A DNA stretch of 64,000 nt from assembly GCF_002260525.1 (NCBI RefSeq), contig NZ_MRYI01000004.1:124001-188000 (forward strand), in the 5' to 3' direction. Position 1 is the stretch's first letter; every line of letters starts with the position of its first letter. Positions 1-8,445 of the stretch are shown piece by piece. This stretch comes from Hahella sp. CCB-MM4 (GTDB taxonomy: Bacteria; Pseudomonadota; Gammaproteobacteria; Pseudomonadales; Oleiphilaceae). The position numbers and the translations under genes are program-made. Below the pieces are notes generated by a model. It was not told the DNA's origin and searched no databases. It was given only the letters and a program-made list of their open reading frames with translations.

Positions 1-638
1 GCTATGGCCGTTACATTGCTACCATCCTCATCCATCACATAGAGCTGCATGGTTGGACTGGTGTAGCTCTTGGTAGGCTTAAACCCATTCCTGTTGCTGG
101 TAAATACAATCTTGTTTCCTGCTATAGGAGCCGGGCCGGTATTTAATATCCCATATCCCAGAGAGTTATATATGCTTGCTGGATTAACGGGATTATCTTC
201 ATTCCAATTACCAGAGCCGGTATTCGGGGTAAATTCCTGAAAGGTCAGTCTTATGATTTCTCTGGTTTCGAGATTGATCTTGTATATATCAGCCCCTTCC
301 AAAGGAAGATTGTCGCGCTGGGAGTTTAAGCTGGAAGTCCGAACATCCGGAAAGAAGCTGTAGAAAACCCACTTTCCGTCAAAGGAAACATAGGGATCGG
401 TAACAGCACCATTTTCCGTATCCACAAGAATTTCCTCTGAACCATCAGGGTGAAGCAGAACCAGGTCTGAGCCCTGCTCAACTCTCGCAGGGAAGCCCGC
501 TTCAGGCCAGTTGATATGTTCAGAGTCACCATGCCTGGGCTGCTTGACATAAACGATGTCGTAATCGACGGGGGCTGCCAGCGTTTCCAGACTCCAAAAA
601 AATACTGCCAGGGATATTAAGACATTTAACCTAATCAT
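1..638 (-). CDS. Secreted beta-propeller (PD40/TolB-like) protein, HzsA-related, 3' end missing
   Basis: An open reading frame enters from the left edge with no stop inside the window, so only the first ~212 residues are present. The ATG at 638-636 is preceded by an AGAGGTG ribosome site. Residues 1-21 form a signal peptide ending in ETLA, so the protein is probably periplasmic or exported. The mature start (VDYDIVYVKQPR), the phrase DLVLLHPDGSEE, the SFDGKWVFYSFF blade and the KIVFTSNRNG blade are typical of WD40-like/TolB-type propeller repeats. They recall the proteins annotated as related to hydrazine synthase subunit alpha; that family name is from memory, and no haem motif is visible in this part. 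It reads in the same direction as the EPS genes upstream but sits 127 bases beyond the beta-helix gene, so it may have its own promoter. Function unknown. Confidence 0.7.
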   Translation of the reverse strand, partial: MIRLNVLISLAVFFWSLETLAAPVDYDIVYVKQPRHGDSEHINWPEAGFPARVEQGSDLVLLHPDGSEEILVDTENGAVTDPYVSFDGKWVFYSFFPDVRTSSLNSQRDNLPLEGADIYKINLETREIIRLTFQEFTPNTGSGNWNEDNPVNPASIYNSLGYGILNTGPAPIAGNKIVFTSNRNGFKPTKSYTSPTMQLYVMDEDGSNVTAI

Positions 639-765
639 ATATAAACACCTCTGGGTGCACGTCCACTGTAACTGCAGCCCCAATCATATGTAGGTCACTT
701 TTTGATCTAAATAAGCCTTTTACACCTTTATAGTAATCAATTGGTGGTGGAATATTTCAGTTCGT

Positions 766-1890
766 TCAAAAAGCTACGCCGCGGTCTCGCAATGTTTCAG
801 GACGAATAATTTTATTGATCTCAACTTCAAGTTTGTTACCCTCAAGGGTTCCCTGTGCGTCGTCTCTATTCTGAATTTTTTTGTTTGTAATATTGTTACG
901 AATGATAACTCCGACTGTCTCAACGAATCGGAATTCTATGGCGTTGGGATAAGAATGAGCCTGGAATATGCGATTGCCTTCAATCAAGGTATTCGGGCTT
1001 TCTTCGATAATGATGGATGCATCTGCATAGGGATCATCATTATCGTGATGCAGAAATACGTTGTTTCTGATTATCCCTCCTTCGTTAGGCCGATTGGTCA
1101 GCCCGAATCCAACTCCCCGGTCACAATCGATGATGACATTGTTTTCAACCAAAGTGTCTTTCGTACGATTCCAAAAGTGAATCGCGTGCTCTGCTACATG
1201 TTTTGACGGACTGGCGATATCACGAAACGTGCTGTTACGAACAATCCAGCCCTGCCCCCCATGAACGTCGATTCCACCAATGTAGAATTGGGGGCCTATG
1301 CCGTCTGAATATTCAAACACGCAGTTGTCAACAATACCGTAATCACTGGCAATCCTGGTGTCCCGGTTGTAACTCACCTTTAACAGCTGCTCAAACCCAT
1401 CACGCAAAACACAATTACGGATACTTGGGAAATCCGCATCCTGTTCTCCTGCGATCTGTATCAGATGATTACCAGCTTGTTCTAACGTGATGCCATCAAG
1501 CGAGAAGTATTTTCCGGACACCCTGATGAGGTTATCCACTCGCTTGGTTTTTCGCATTCCATTGCCTCGTATGATGACTTTTGACCTATCGCCGTTAAAG
1601 GAGGCGATGGAAATATGACTTCCTGTGATCACCAGGGTTTTACTTATTTTATAGACACCATCCATTAATAACACTGTGGTAAACCCTAGCTTATTCGCTA
1701 ATTTAATAGTGTTTTGCAGTTCTACGGCGTCTTTAACAATAATGGTGCTGGAAGGTTTTTCTGCAGCCCCCTCTTTAGGAGAGCTGCTGGCGAGGGCTAA
1801 AGCTGGTAGATAGAGGGCCAGCGACACTGCCACAATAATGAAGAATTGGACGATCAGTGCCGCTGAATTATGCTGGGTTGCAGCTCCCAT
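766..1890 (-). CDS. Right-handed parallel beta-helix protein, exported polysaccharide lyase-like
   Basis: The 374-residue product has an N-terminal hydrophobic segment (~13-34) ending ALALAS, which looks like a signal peptide. An Ala/Ser/Pro/Glu-rich linker follows, then a long right-handed beta-helix. Repeated parallel coils are visible as VENNVII, IRNNVFL, IEGNRIF and IIRNNIT (~residues 235-340). The opening (VKDAVELQNTI ... LMDGVYKI) resembles chondroitinase-B/alginate-lyase (PL6-like) helices. A catalytic lyase Lys/Arg pair cannot be assigned by eye, so it could be a lyase, an epimerase or a binding protein. It is the last gene of the minus-strand run that starts at 6035, so it probably acts on the EPS in the periplasm for trimming or clearing misrouted chains. 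Confidence 0.75.
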   Translation of the reverse strand: MGAATQHNSAALIVQFFIIVAVSLALYLPALALASSSPKEGAAEKPSSTIIVKDAVELQNTIKLANKLGFTTVLLMDGVYKISKTLVITGSHISIASFNGDRSKVIIRGNGMRKTKRVDNLIRVSGKYFSLDGITLEQAGNHLIQIAGEQDADFPSIRNCVLRDGFEQLLKVSYNRDTRIASDYGIVDNCVFEYSDGIGPQFYIGGIDVHGGQGWIVRNSTFRDIASPSKHVAEHAIHFWNRTKDTLVENNVIIDCDRGVGFGLTNRPNEGGIIRNNVFLHHDNDDPYADASIIIEESPNTLIEGNRIFQAHSYPNAIEFRFVETVGVIIRNNITNKKIQNRDDAQGTLEGNKLEVEINKIIRPETLRDRGVAF

Positions 1891-1915
1891 ATCGAAGACC
1901 CCACTTCACTGAATT

Positions 1916-2497
1916 CTAGTTTCTCATCTTGATGATCTTGGCAGGGTTGCCTGCAACGATGGCATAGTCCGGGATGTCACTAATTACCACGGATCCGGCA
2001 CCGATGATGCATTTCTTCCCGACATTAGCCATGATCAGGGCTCCGTTGCCAATCCAGCTGTCTTCTCCAATGGTAACTTTGCTGAACTCCCCTCCCTGTT
2101 CACGTAGCGGAGTGTCGAGATCAGAAAAGTTATGCTGGCCTTTCCCGCTCATAATATGGACTCCACTGCCCAAAAGGCAATTGGCCTCAATTCGGCTTTT
2201 CCCAATATTGCACTGAGGACCGATATAGGTGCCTTCCAATATCTCAGTATCTGTCTGGGAAAATATGGTGCCGAATGAAATAACCACTTCCTTGTCGCAA
2301 CGGGTCATGGCAACCCGATAAAACCCCACCCTCAGGTAGTTGCCGATCATTCCTGGAAAAAGGCTCATCAGTTGAGAGTACCCACTGAATAACCGATCCT
2401 TGGATATTAGCACCGAGCCAATCAGGTAAAGAATGGAAACAGGACTCGCCAGAACAAGAAAAATCGTGAACATCAACTCTTTGACAGCGGATTTCAT
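1916..2497 (-). CDS. Hexapeptide-repeat acyltransferase (LbH, CysE/XAT type)
   Basis: The 193-residue protein has an N-terminal membrane-associating helix (~8-32) and then the left-handed beta-helix of hexapeptide acetyltransferases. The coils include IGPQCNIG, IGEDSWIGNG, VGKKCIIGAGS and VAGNPAKII; the last two form the standard C-terminal cap. His in SGKGQHNFS (~120) is in the usual place for the catalytic base. The family moves acetyl or similar groups from acyl-CoA onto sugar hydroxyl or amino groups. Its ATG overlaps the stop codon of the upstream glycosyltransferase by four bases (ATGA), so the two are translationally coupled. It probably O-acetylates a sugar of the EPS repeat unit in the cytoplasm. 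Confidence 0.85.
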   Translation of the reverse strand: MKSAVKELMFTIFLVLASPVSILYLIGSVLISKDRLFSGYSQLMSLFPGMIGNYLRVGFYRVAMTRCDKEVVISFGTIFSQTDTEILEGTYIGPQCNIGKSRIEANCLLGSGVHIMSGKGQHNFSDLDTPLREQGGEFSKVTIGEDSWIGNGALIMANVGKKCIIGAGSVVISDIPDYAIVAGNPAKIIKMRN

Positions 2498-3747
2498 CCT
2501 GCAACCTCCGGCATATCCGCTTTTGTGTCCCTGTCCACGATCTTACCAGTTGCAAGCAACTCCTCAAATGGCTCCAAGATACCCCTCCAGGAATAGACTC
2601 GTTGAATAGTCTCCAATGCGTTATCAGCTACCTTCTGATATAAACCGGAATCAGTGAGCAGCTTCTCAAGCGCTGCCATGAAGTCATCAGCCGTGTCTGC
2701 CAACAAAATATTTTCGCCTTCCTGATAGCGGATTCCCTCCGCACCCATCGGGGTGGCAATCACGGGAATGCCACATGCAAAAGCCTGCAGCACCTTATTT
2801 TGCACTCCCCGTGCAATCCGAAACGGTGCCACAAAGATGGTTGAGCGATCGAAATACGGCAGTATATCGTCCACGAATCCCGTTACCTGTACCCCCGGCT
2901 CCTTTTCCAGGCTTTTGACTTTCTCATTTGGATTCATGCCTGCTATGTAAAACTCGGCATCCGGCCATTTATTCAAAATAGCTTTCCAGACATTCTCGAC
3001 AAACCAGACAACTGCATCGACATTTGGCGAATAATCCATCACCCCGGTAAACAGCAATACAGGCGTGTCCTTTTGCTTCTCTTCCTTAGAAGGCCTGAAT
3101 TCGTCGGGATCCATGCCGTTCTCAATGGCATAGACATTGTTGGTCGTCGCTCCATATTGCCGGAATAGCTCTGTTTCAGCCTCGGTGACAAACAAGCAGG
3201 CATCAAATGATTCGGCGATTTCCTTTTCAAATTGAAAAATAAGTTCAGCCTCCCGCCTGTAAATCCAGCTCATCGGAAAGGAACTACGTTCCGCATATTG
3301 CCGCCACTTATCTGAATCCAAATCCATAAAATCCATGATTAAGCGCGGCTTCTTCCCCTTGCGGTCAATAGTCTTCGACCGAAAGACATATTCCGCCATA
3401 CTGGAAGCGGTACACACTATCGCGTCATAGTCATCAGATTGAATATGCTGATCAATCTCCTGTTGCAACGGCTTGCTGTAAAAGTTAGCCACACTCAGAG
3501 CTCTGCCGGTCAAAAGTCCTGTTAGCAAACGTAGGGATTTATATTTCAGCTTTGAGCCAAAAACTTTTACCTTGTATCGGCGTTCCAGCTCCTGAAAATG
3601 CTTTATTTCATCTTCATCTTCGTAAGGCGCTACCACTGTAATGCTGTGGCCTTTCTCTACCAGGAACTTGATCTGATGGAATGTCCGGATCTTTTCACCT
3701 TTGTTCGGGGGAAAAGGAACACGATGGGAAATAAACAATATCTTCAC
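2494..3747 (-). CDS. GT4 glycosyltransferase, stp1-like (exosortase A-associated family)
   Basis: The 417-residue GT-B enzyme starts ILFISHRVPFPPNKGEKIR, which I recognise as the TIGR03087 (stp1) family of XrtA-linked EPS clusters. The C-terminal half carries the donor-sugar fold (LLFTGVMDYSPNVDAV, VQVTGFVDDILPYFD, FRIARGVQNKVLQAFACGIPVI). A longer frame is open upstream, but the GTG at 3747 is preferred. It overlaps the TGA of the ligase gene as GTGA, has GGAGC nine bases upstream, and puts the family start at residue 1. The enzyme should add one sugar to a lipid-linked EPS intermediate at the cytoplasmic face. Its four-base overlaps on both sides show tight coupling with the ligase before it and the acetyltransferase after it. 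Confidence 0.88.
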   Translation of the reverse strand: MKILFISHRVPFPPNKGEKIRTFHQIKFLVEKGHSITVVAPYEDEDEIKHFQELERRYKVKVFGSKLKYKSLRLLTGLLTGRALSVANFYSKPLQQEIDQHIQSDDYDAIVCTASSMAEYVFRSKTIDRKGKKPRLIMDFMDLDSDKWRQYAERSSFPMSWIYRREAELIFQFEKEIAESFDACLFVTEAETELFRQYGATTNNVYAIENGMDPDEFRPSKEEKQKDTPVLLFTGVMDYSPNVDAVVWFVENVWKAILNKWPDAEFYIAGMNPNEKVKSLEKEPGVQVTGFVDDILPYFDRSTIFVAPFRIARGVQNKVLQAFACGIPVIATPMGAEGIRYQEGENILLADTADDFMAALEKLLTDSGLYQKVADNALETIQRVYSWRGILEPFEELLATGKIVDRDTKADMPEVAG

Positions 3748-6035
3748 GATACAGCAGCTCCACGGTTTACTGTACTGGGCTTGCCACCGGTTTTTCGATC
3801 CCGGCAGACCGCCAAAAATAACAACAGATAAAACATCCAATTAACCCTGGGCGAATCCAGAGGATCTCCAAACATCCCAAAAGCCAGATAGCTGACCACC
3901 ATACTGGCAGTTGCCACCCACAACATACTGTGCTCCCCGGAGCTGCGGATACTTCGCTTCATGAGGGTAGCGAACATAAGGAAAAAGAGAAGAATGCCCA
4001 ATGCTCCAAGCTGGTAATAAATGGACAGGTAAATGTTCTTGATATGCCAAGGCAGGTGTTTGAAGTCATGATAGAAAAACCAATGATCCATCCCCGCTTC
4101 AAAATTTCCGTTTTCCAGCAATGCTTTCCCTGAAGGCGCAGAAATACTGACAGACTTCACCTCTAGCAGAGATTCACCTTTCTTAGGCCTTACGATAAAA
4201 AGAGTGGGCAACTTACCAATCGCGGGAGGCTTACCGACATTCTTGGCGTTCAGCTTGACGGTATAGCTCTCAAACTCATCGGCCGGATTAATCGACAGGG
4301 TTTTGCCGGAACAATTAACATCCCAGCGATCAAAAATAATCAGGTTCCGTTCACAGAAAGCCACTCTGATTTCCATCTCGTCACTCGCCCGCGCCTCGAT
4401 ATCAACCTGATAATCCTGGCCGGCATCGGCTTTGACCCGCTGACCAATGACCTGGTCTCCGCCTGGCCCGATTGTGAGGACCTGACCATCCAAGCCGGAC
4501 TCATATATCGAAAAACTCCCGACCTCTCTCACCAGATCGGGGTTGTAGACCAGATAATTAGCCGTAAAGCTTCCCAGTCCGTTTCCGAAAATATGATCTG
4601 ACCAGGACCAGGGAGAAGATGCAATGACACTGGACCAGTGATTCATCCTGGTCTGCCAGTCATTTTCAACAGTTTCCATTCGGGTCTGGATTCTGCTACC
4701 TCCCAGAACCAGACACAATGCAAATGCCAACATCAGTGTGAACAGATTCGCGTAGAGGTATAAACGACCATTTTGGACTTTTTGCCGTCCGTACAAAAAG
4801 GCTGACAAAGCAATTATGACAGCCGTCCCCACCAAGAGCCGAATGCGGTTTTCTGGAGAATCATCCACCCATTTACTGTCGACAAACGAATCGTAATTAA
4901 TAAAGGCTGCCATTAGAGCAACCGCAACCAACCCAAGCCAATAGAACTGACCTAGCCGATCCCTGTTTCTTGCCACAGCCAGGCCGCCAAACAGCAATAC
5001 ACCGCCGGCAATGAGAACGTAAAAACCCGTGACTTTGTAAACAAACCACAACCCCAGAGCGAACCCCGTAAATAGAATGAACTCCACCAGCGATACATGG
5101 GGGACTGCAGACTTGCCGGCACGGGAGTTCCGGTAAAGAGCCAAAGCGACAAACACAGCAATTGATATGGCTGAGGCAGCATAAGTAGCCCGCGTAAAGC
5201 CCATCACGACGCAATAAAAAACAAATCCGAGGCAAAGGACCGACATTAACTTGGGCTTCTGCGTCCGAAACACAAAGATCCCCAATAAATTAAGCGGCAA
5301 GAGCAGCAAAAACCAACCGTCCAGGCTCTCCCCACCTGTGTGCATATCCGCCAGAAGTCCGGTCACCCGATAGGTTGTCGATAAATTGAGAAATGAATTC
5401 GCAATCTTGTAGGGATCGGTACTTGTTAGAAGCAGTTCAAGCGTGCCCCGCTCCCACAGCACGATCATAAATAGTGCAACACTTGCCAGCCAGGCTCCAA
5501 CCACCAGGGATTTCATGGTTCTTACAGGGTTGTCCAGAACCTCCTGCCTGAGATAAAGAGACAGCACAAAACCGATTAGAATGCCCTTGGCAACCTGGTA
5601 GTAGTAAAGAGAGGAATAATATGGATTTCCCTTCGATGGAAATAACAGCTCTCCATATGGCACCGTGGCCACAGGCACCAAAATCAACAGGATGTAGGCC
5701 AACACCAACCATCCTGGAAAGAAGGATTTCCACTCACGAGAGAAACCGCTTCGAATACCGGCTGCCCCCACAGTAACAAGGAAAACCAAATCCAGTTCAT
5801 TAAAAATAAACCGACCGGTATAAGGAGCCAAATTGATCGTTACACAAAAGACCGGGAGCAGGATCAGCCAGCCATAAGGAACTGCCAGTAATATCGCAGC
5901 ATAGACAGCTAATGCCCCCAGCAAAATCATTTGGCTGACTGGAAAAAAGGTTCCGAGGTAAAAGCCAGAAACAAGAGCCAATGCCCCAAATGCGATAAAG
6001 AAGACCCGAGGAAAACTAATGTGAGAATTGCTCAT
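3744..6035 (-). CDS. O-antigen ligase/polymerase-like membrane protein with large periplasmic beta insertion
   Basis: The 763-residue polytopic inner-membrane protein has around a dozen hydrophobic helices. The Wzy_C-type region includes FGNGLGSFTANY (~480-495) and a later HIKNIYLSIYYQLGALG (~665), as in WaaL/Wzy enzymes that transfer or polymerise undecaprenyl-linked glycans in the periplasm. Between them lies an unusual ~150-residue hydrophilic, beta-rich stretch (~500-655) with phrases such as QDYQVDIEARA, SYTVKLNAKN and LLENGNFEAGMDHW. It resembles the jelly-roll carbohydrate-binding modules found in secreted glycan enzymes. Typical ligases are ~400-450 residues, so the insertion explains the extra length. 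First gene of a four-gene minus-strand operon. Confidence 0.8.
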   Translation of the reverse strand: MSNSHISFPRVFFIAFGALALVSGFYLGTFFPVSQMILLGALAVYAAILLAVPYGWLILLPVFCVTINLAPYTGRFIFNELDLVFLVTVGAAGIRSGFSREWKSFFPGWLVLAYILLILVPVATVPYGELLFPSKGNPYYSSLYYYQVAKGILIGFVLSLYLRQEVLDNPVRTMKSLVVGAWLASVALFMIVLWERGTLELLLTSTDPYKIANSFLNLSTTYRVTGLLADMHTGGESLDGWFLLLLPLNLLGIFVFRTQKPKLMSVLCLGFVFYCVVMGFTRATYAASAISIAVFVALALYRNSRAGKSAVPHVSLVEFILFTGFALGLWFVYKVTGFYVLIAGGVLLFGGLAVARNRDRLGQFYWLGLVAVALMAAFINYDSFVDSKWVDDSPENRIRLLVGTAVIIALSAFLYGRQKVQNGRLYLYANLFTLMLAFALCLVLGGSRIQTRMETVENDWQTRMNHWSSVIASSPWSWSDHIFGNGLGSFTANYLVYNPDLVREVGSFSIYESGLDGQVLTIGPGGDQVIGQRVKADAGQDYQVDIEARASDEMEIRVAFCERNLIIFDRWDVNCSGKTLSINPADEFESYTVKLNAKNVGKPPAIGKLPTLFIVRPKKGESLLEVKSVSISAPSGKALLENGNFEAGMDHWFFYHDFKHLPWHIKNIYLSIYYQLGALGILLFFLMFATLMKRSIRSSGEHSMLWVATASMVVSYLAFGMFGDPLDSPRVNWMFYLLLFLAVCRDRKTGGKPSTVNRGAAVS

Positions 6036-6374
6036 GCAATTAAAAGAACCTTTTCGTATTGTGTCCTTTGTCCGAAGGAGTCGTCTTGCCCTATCACAAA
6101 CAATGAACCTGAATCCCTGAAGTTAAGACAATCCAAGCCGGAATGTAATTTCCGGCTTTCTCAGTAACTATTTGTCTCAACGATCAAAATTGCCGGATAT
6201 TTTACCTAGAAACAGTGTCAAAATTATAGATGAGGCGACTTTTTAGAAGAAAAACCTTAACTTTGAAAAAACATTCACCCAAACGGATTTTTGAATGCCA
6301 AAAACTATGGTAGTTTTGCTTTCGTTCATCCACGGGTCCGTTTTCGCACCCCATCAGCAGTGTTGGAAAACCAA
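6036..6374. promoter_or_regulatory. Divergent intergenic region between ligase operon and GT gene
   Basis: These 339 bases separate the leftward ligase operon from the rightward glycosyltransferase and must hold both promoters. The stretch reads AT-rich, and the hairpin at 6135-6158 is its only clear structured element. An open frame extends 28 codons upstream of the chosen GT start but lacks family-like residues. I see no credible additional gene and cannot assign -35/-10 boxes with confidence. Confidence 0.5.
6135..6158. repeat. Perfect 9-bp inverted repeat in divergent promoter region
   Basis: AAGCCGGAA and its exact complement TTCCGGCTT are separated by six bases (TGTAAT). There is no T-run on either side, so this is less like a terminator than an operator or an mRNA hairpin. 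It lies about 100 bases upstream of the ligase start and about 216 bases upstream of the GT start. Confidence 0.6.
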
Positions 6375-7154
6375 ATGAAATTAGGCATTGTCATTCCCCT
6401 GAAGTCAAAGCAGGTATCCAGAAATTGGCAGGTAACCTGTGAGAGTCTGAAGAAAACAGTGGGATCCCTATTGAATCAGACCAATACGAACTTTGACTTT
6501 ATTGTTGTGGGTCATGAATGTCCGGACCTTCTCAAGGATATGAGCTGGCAGGGTAAGCCTGTCTTTCATTCCATTACAGAGATTGCGCCTCCTAATTTCG
6601 AAGGGGTCACCCAGGACGACTATACCAAAGACAAAAACAGCAAAATTGCCAAAGGCATCATGCTGTTAAAGGAACGCAACGAGGAAGTTGAATACTGGTT
6701 TCCTCTTGATGCTGACGACCTTGTAAGCAAGCAGCTGGTGTCGACTATTGATAGCCTTCCAGCCGTAGCGGGAATGATCCTTGACGGCGGCTTTCTGTTC
6801 TACAACCGTCAGAACCGGATTCTTCCCTGTAGCCAGCTGTCTCAATACTGTGGCTCCACAGGGATCATTGCAGATCAATATATAAACTGTCCGGACACAT
6901 TCTCTCAGGAGTCTATTAGGTCCATTCCCTTCTGCCGCTATTCTCATATGGGACTTGATAAGTTTTTTGAGAAAGAAGCCAAAGCGCCTTATAAAGTAAT
7001 ACAGGATAAGCTGGTCGTATATATTCTGTCGCATGGGGACAATATCAGCGATGGGTATAGAGAATCAAAGCTGTCACAGCTGAAGGCTTATCTGAAGCCA
7101 TACTTAAAAGGCCGTAAACCAGGCAAGGCTTTTATGGAAAGCTATATGTCGTGA
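6375..7154 (+). CDS. Glycosyltransferase, GT-A (GT2-like) with DADD...YCGST signature
   Basis: The 259-residue protein begins KLGIVIPLKSK, a GT-A nucleotide-binding first strand. It continues SLLNQTNTNFDFIVVG, as in GT2 enzymes, and carries a DxD-type metal/donor motif DADD at residues 112-115. YCGST follows at 158-162; the glycosyltransferase at 10913-11812 has the same pair of motifs with the same spacing. The ATG at 6375 is chosen because the fold starts there; 28 upstream in-frame residues look non-coding. It is a lone plus-strand gene: it diverges from the ligase operon and converges with the acyltransferase, with two bases between the stop codons and no terminator. Probably adds a sugar to the EPS unit; donor and acceptor unknown. 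Confidence 0.75.
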   Translation: MKLGIVIPLKSKQVSRNWQVTCESLKKTVGSLLNQTNTNFDFIVVGHECPDLLKDMSWQGKPVFHSITEIAPPNFEGVTQDDYTKDKNSKIAKGIMLLKERNEEVEYWFPLDADDLVSKQLVSTIDSLPAVAGMILDGGFLFYNRQNRILPCSQLSQYCGSTGIIADQYINCPDTFSQESIRSIPFCRYSHMGLDKFFEKEAKAPYKVIQDKLVVYILSHGDNISDGYRESKLSQLKAYLKPYLKGRKPGKAFMESYMS

Positions 7155-7156
7155 TA

Positions 7157-8149
7157 CTAGCTTCCGATAATGTAGCGACTGTAATGTCCTAACATACGTT
7201 TAAGTGTCAGTATTATTAACACACAGAACAATAACGTCGCTATTGCCACCAAGCTATATATGAATACATTTCCCGACACCAAAGTGCCGTTAAAATAGGA
7301 AATCGTCATCTTTCCGCCGGTCAATATATAAGAATGGATAAAAAATATTCCAAAGCTTGTATCTGCAACAATACCGATAAACTTCGATTCAATTCGCTCA
7401 CCAAGACGAATAAAGAGCCCAAGAAAGAACAATGACATCAAGGTTTTCTGAAGAAAGTTAATGTAGGTCATTGTTCCTTTCATAAAATAAAACTCGTACA
7501 AAGCCAATACAATGACGCCAATCCCTGTGATCATTAAAGTGCTGTTGCTACTCAGCTTTGGATTCAGCTCAACTTTGTATCGACTACAAAACATACCTAA
7601 CAGATAGACCGAAAAGAAATGTGCAAAACTGGCATAGGCATAGCCCCGGCCAACAAAACATGACAACACCACAAAGATCGGCAGCAGGTAATACACCTTT
7701 TTATTTTTGTCCAATACCATGAGCAGAGGGGCAACAACATAGAAAAGCGTAATCATTGGCACGAACCAAAGCGGCGCCAGATGCTTACCCGTGATATAGA
7801 AATAAAATACCTGCAACCACGTTGGGTTATCGTAAAAACCCTGCCACACCGTTTGACGGTGCATCACAAAAACAAATATCGCAATCGCAGGAATTGAAAT
7901 GATTAGATAAGGCAAAATAACATTCTTTATTTTGCTGGAGAGATATTTTCTGGTTTGATATTTATACGACAGGTGTTGAAACAAATAACCAGCAATAAAG
8001 ACGAATAGCGTACTGCCGTTGCTCACCAGAATCCGTAGCGCTCTTTCCAGGTTGCTTCCGTCATCCCACACAAATGCGTCGATAGCATGTCCGGCAACGA
8101 TAAAAAAGATTGCCAGCGCTCTGAATGAGTGTATATATCCCAGAAACAC
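7157..8149 (-). CDS. Membrane acyltransferase, acyltransferase-3 family (OafA/WecH-like)
   Basis: The product is about 330 residues with ten or so hydrophobic helices. It opens with the family signature HSFRALAIFFIVAGHAID, where RALA and the following His are the conserved acyltransferase-3 residues. Members carry acetyl or succinyl groups across or at the inner membrane onto sugars of O-antigen or EPS. The GTG at 8149 is preferred because AGAGGTG lies just upstream; a GTG five codons earlier is also open. It is a single minus-strand gene between two plus-strand genes. The sequence reads more AT-rich than the housekeeping genes further right, consistent with a transferred decoration gene. Confidence 0.85.
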   Translation of the reverse strand: MFLGYIHSFRALAIFFIVAGHAIDAFVWDDGSNLERALRILVSNGSTLFVFIAGYLFQHLSYKYQTRKYLSSKIKNVILPYLIISIPAIAIFVFVMHRQTVWQGFYDNPTWLQVFYFYITGKHLAPLWFVPMITLFYVVAPLLMVLDKNKKVYYLLPIFVVLSCFVGRGYAYASFAHFFSVYLLGMFCSRYKVELNPKLSSNSTLMITGIGVIVLALYEFYFMKGTMTYINFLQKTLMSLFFLGLFIRLGERIESKFIGIVADTSFGIFFIHSYILTGGKMTISYFNGTLVSGNVFIYSLVAIATLLFCVLIILTLKRMLGHYSRYIIGS

Positions 8150-8445
8150 ATCCGCACCTCTCACGAAACTGAAATTAGATCGAAGAGCCAGATACTACAC
8201 AGCTAGCAGAGGGAAAGGCGCCAAACTTCAATTCCCCTTCCCTGCACTGATGGCGTTGTTTTTTGAGAATAGCAAGGCAATTCTGTAGTGTAAATTATCG
8301 CCAGAGGAGGACTGGTGTTTTCTTGAACAACTCGACAAAAACCTCAATAATCATTGCTGGATATCTGGTTCTGATCGGCAGTAGAAAGTTCCATAGAAGA
8401 ATTAAAAAACCTCACAGAGGCCTTTTCCCGACTATCTGGTGCCCC
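8150..8445. promoter_or_regulatory. Divergent spacer between acyltransferase and GMC oxidoreductase
   Basis: This ~300-base spacer must contain promoters for both flanking genes. An imperfect inverted repeat lies at 8206-8245 (GCAGAGGGAA against TTCCCTGC). A plus-strand frame runs from 8263 into the oxidoreductase, but its first ~61 codons show no family-like sequence. No separate gene is recognised. Confidence 0.4.

Noticed and set aside
955-1490. Plus-strand open frames of 83 and 95 residues
   Set aside because: They lie entirely within the beta-helix gene on the other strand and have no family-like sequence or ribosome site.
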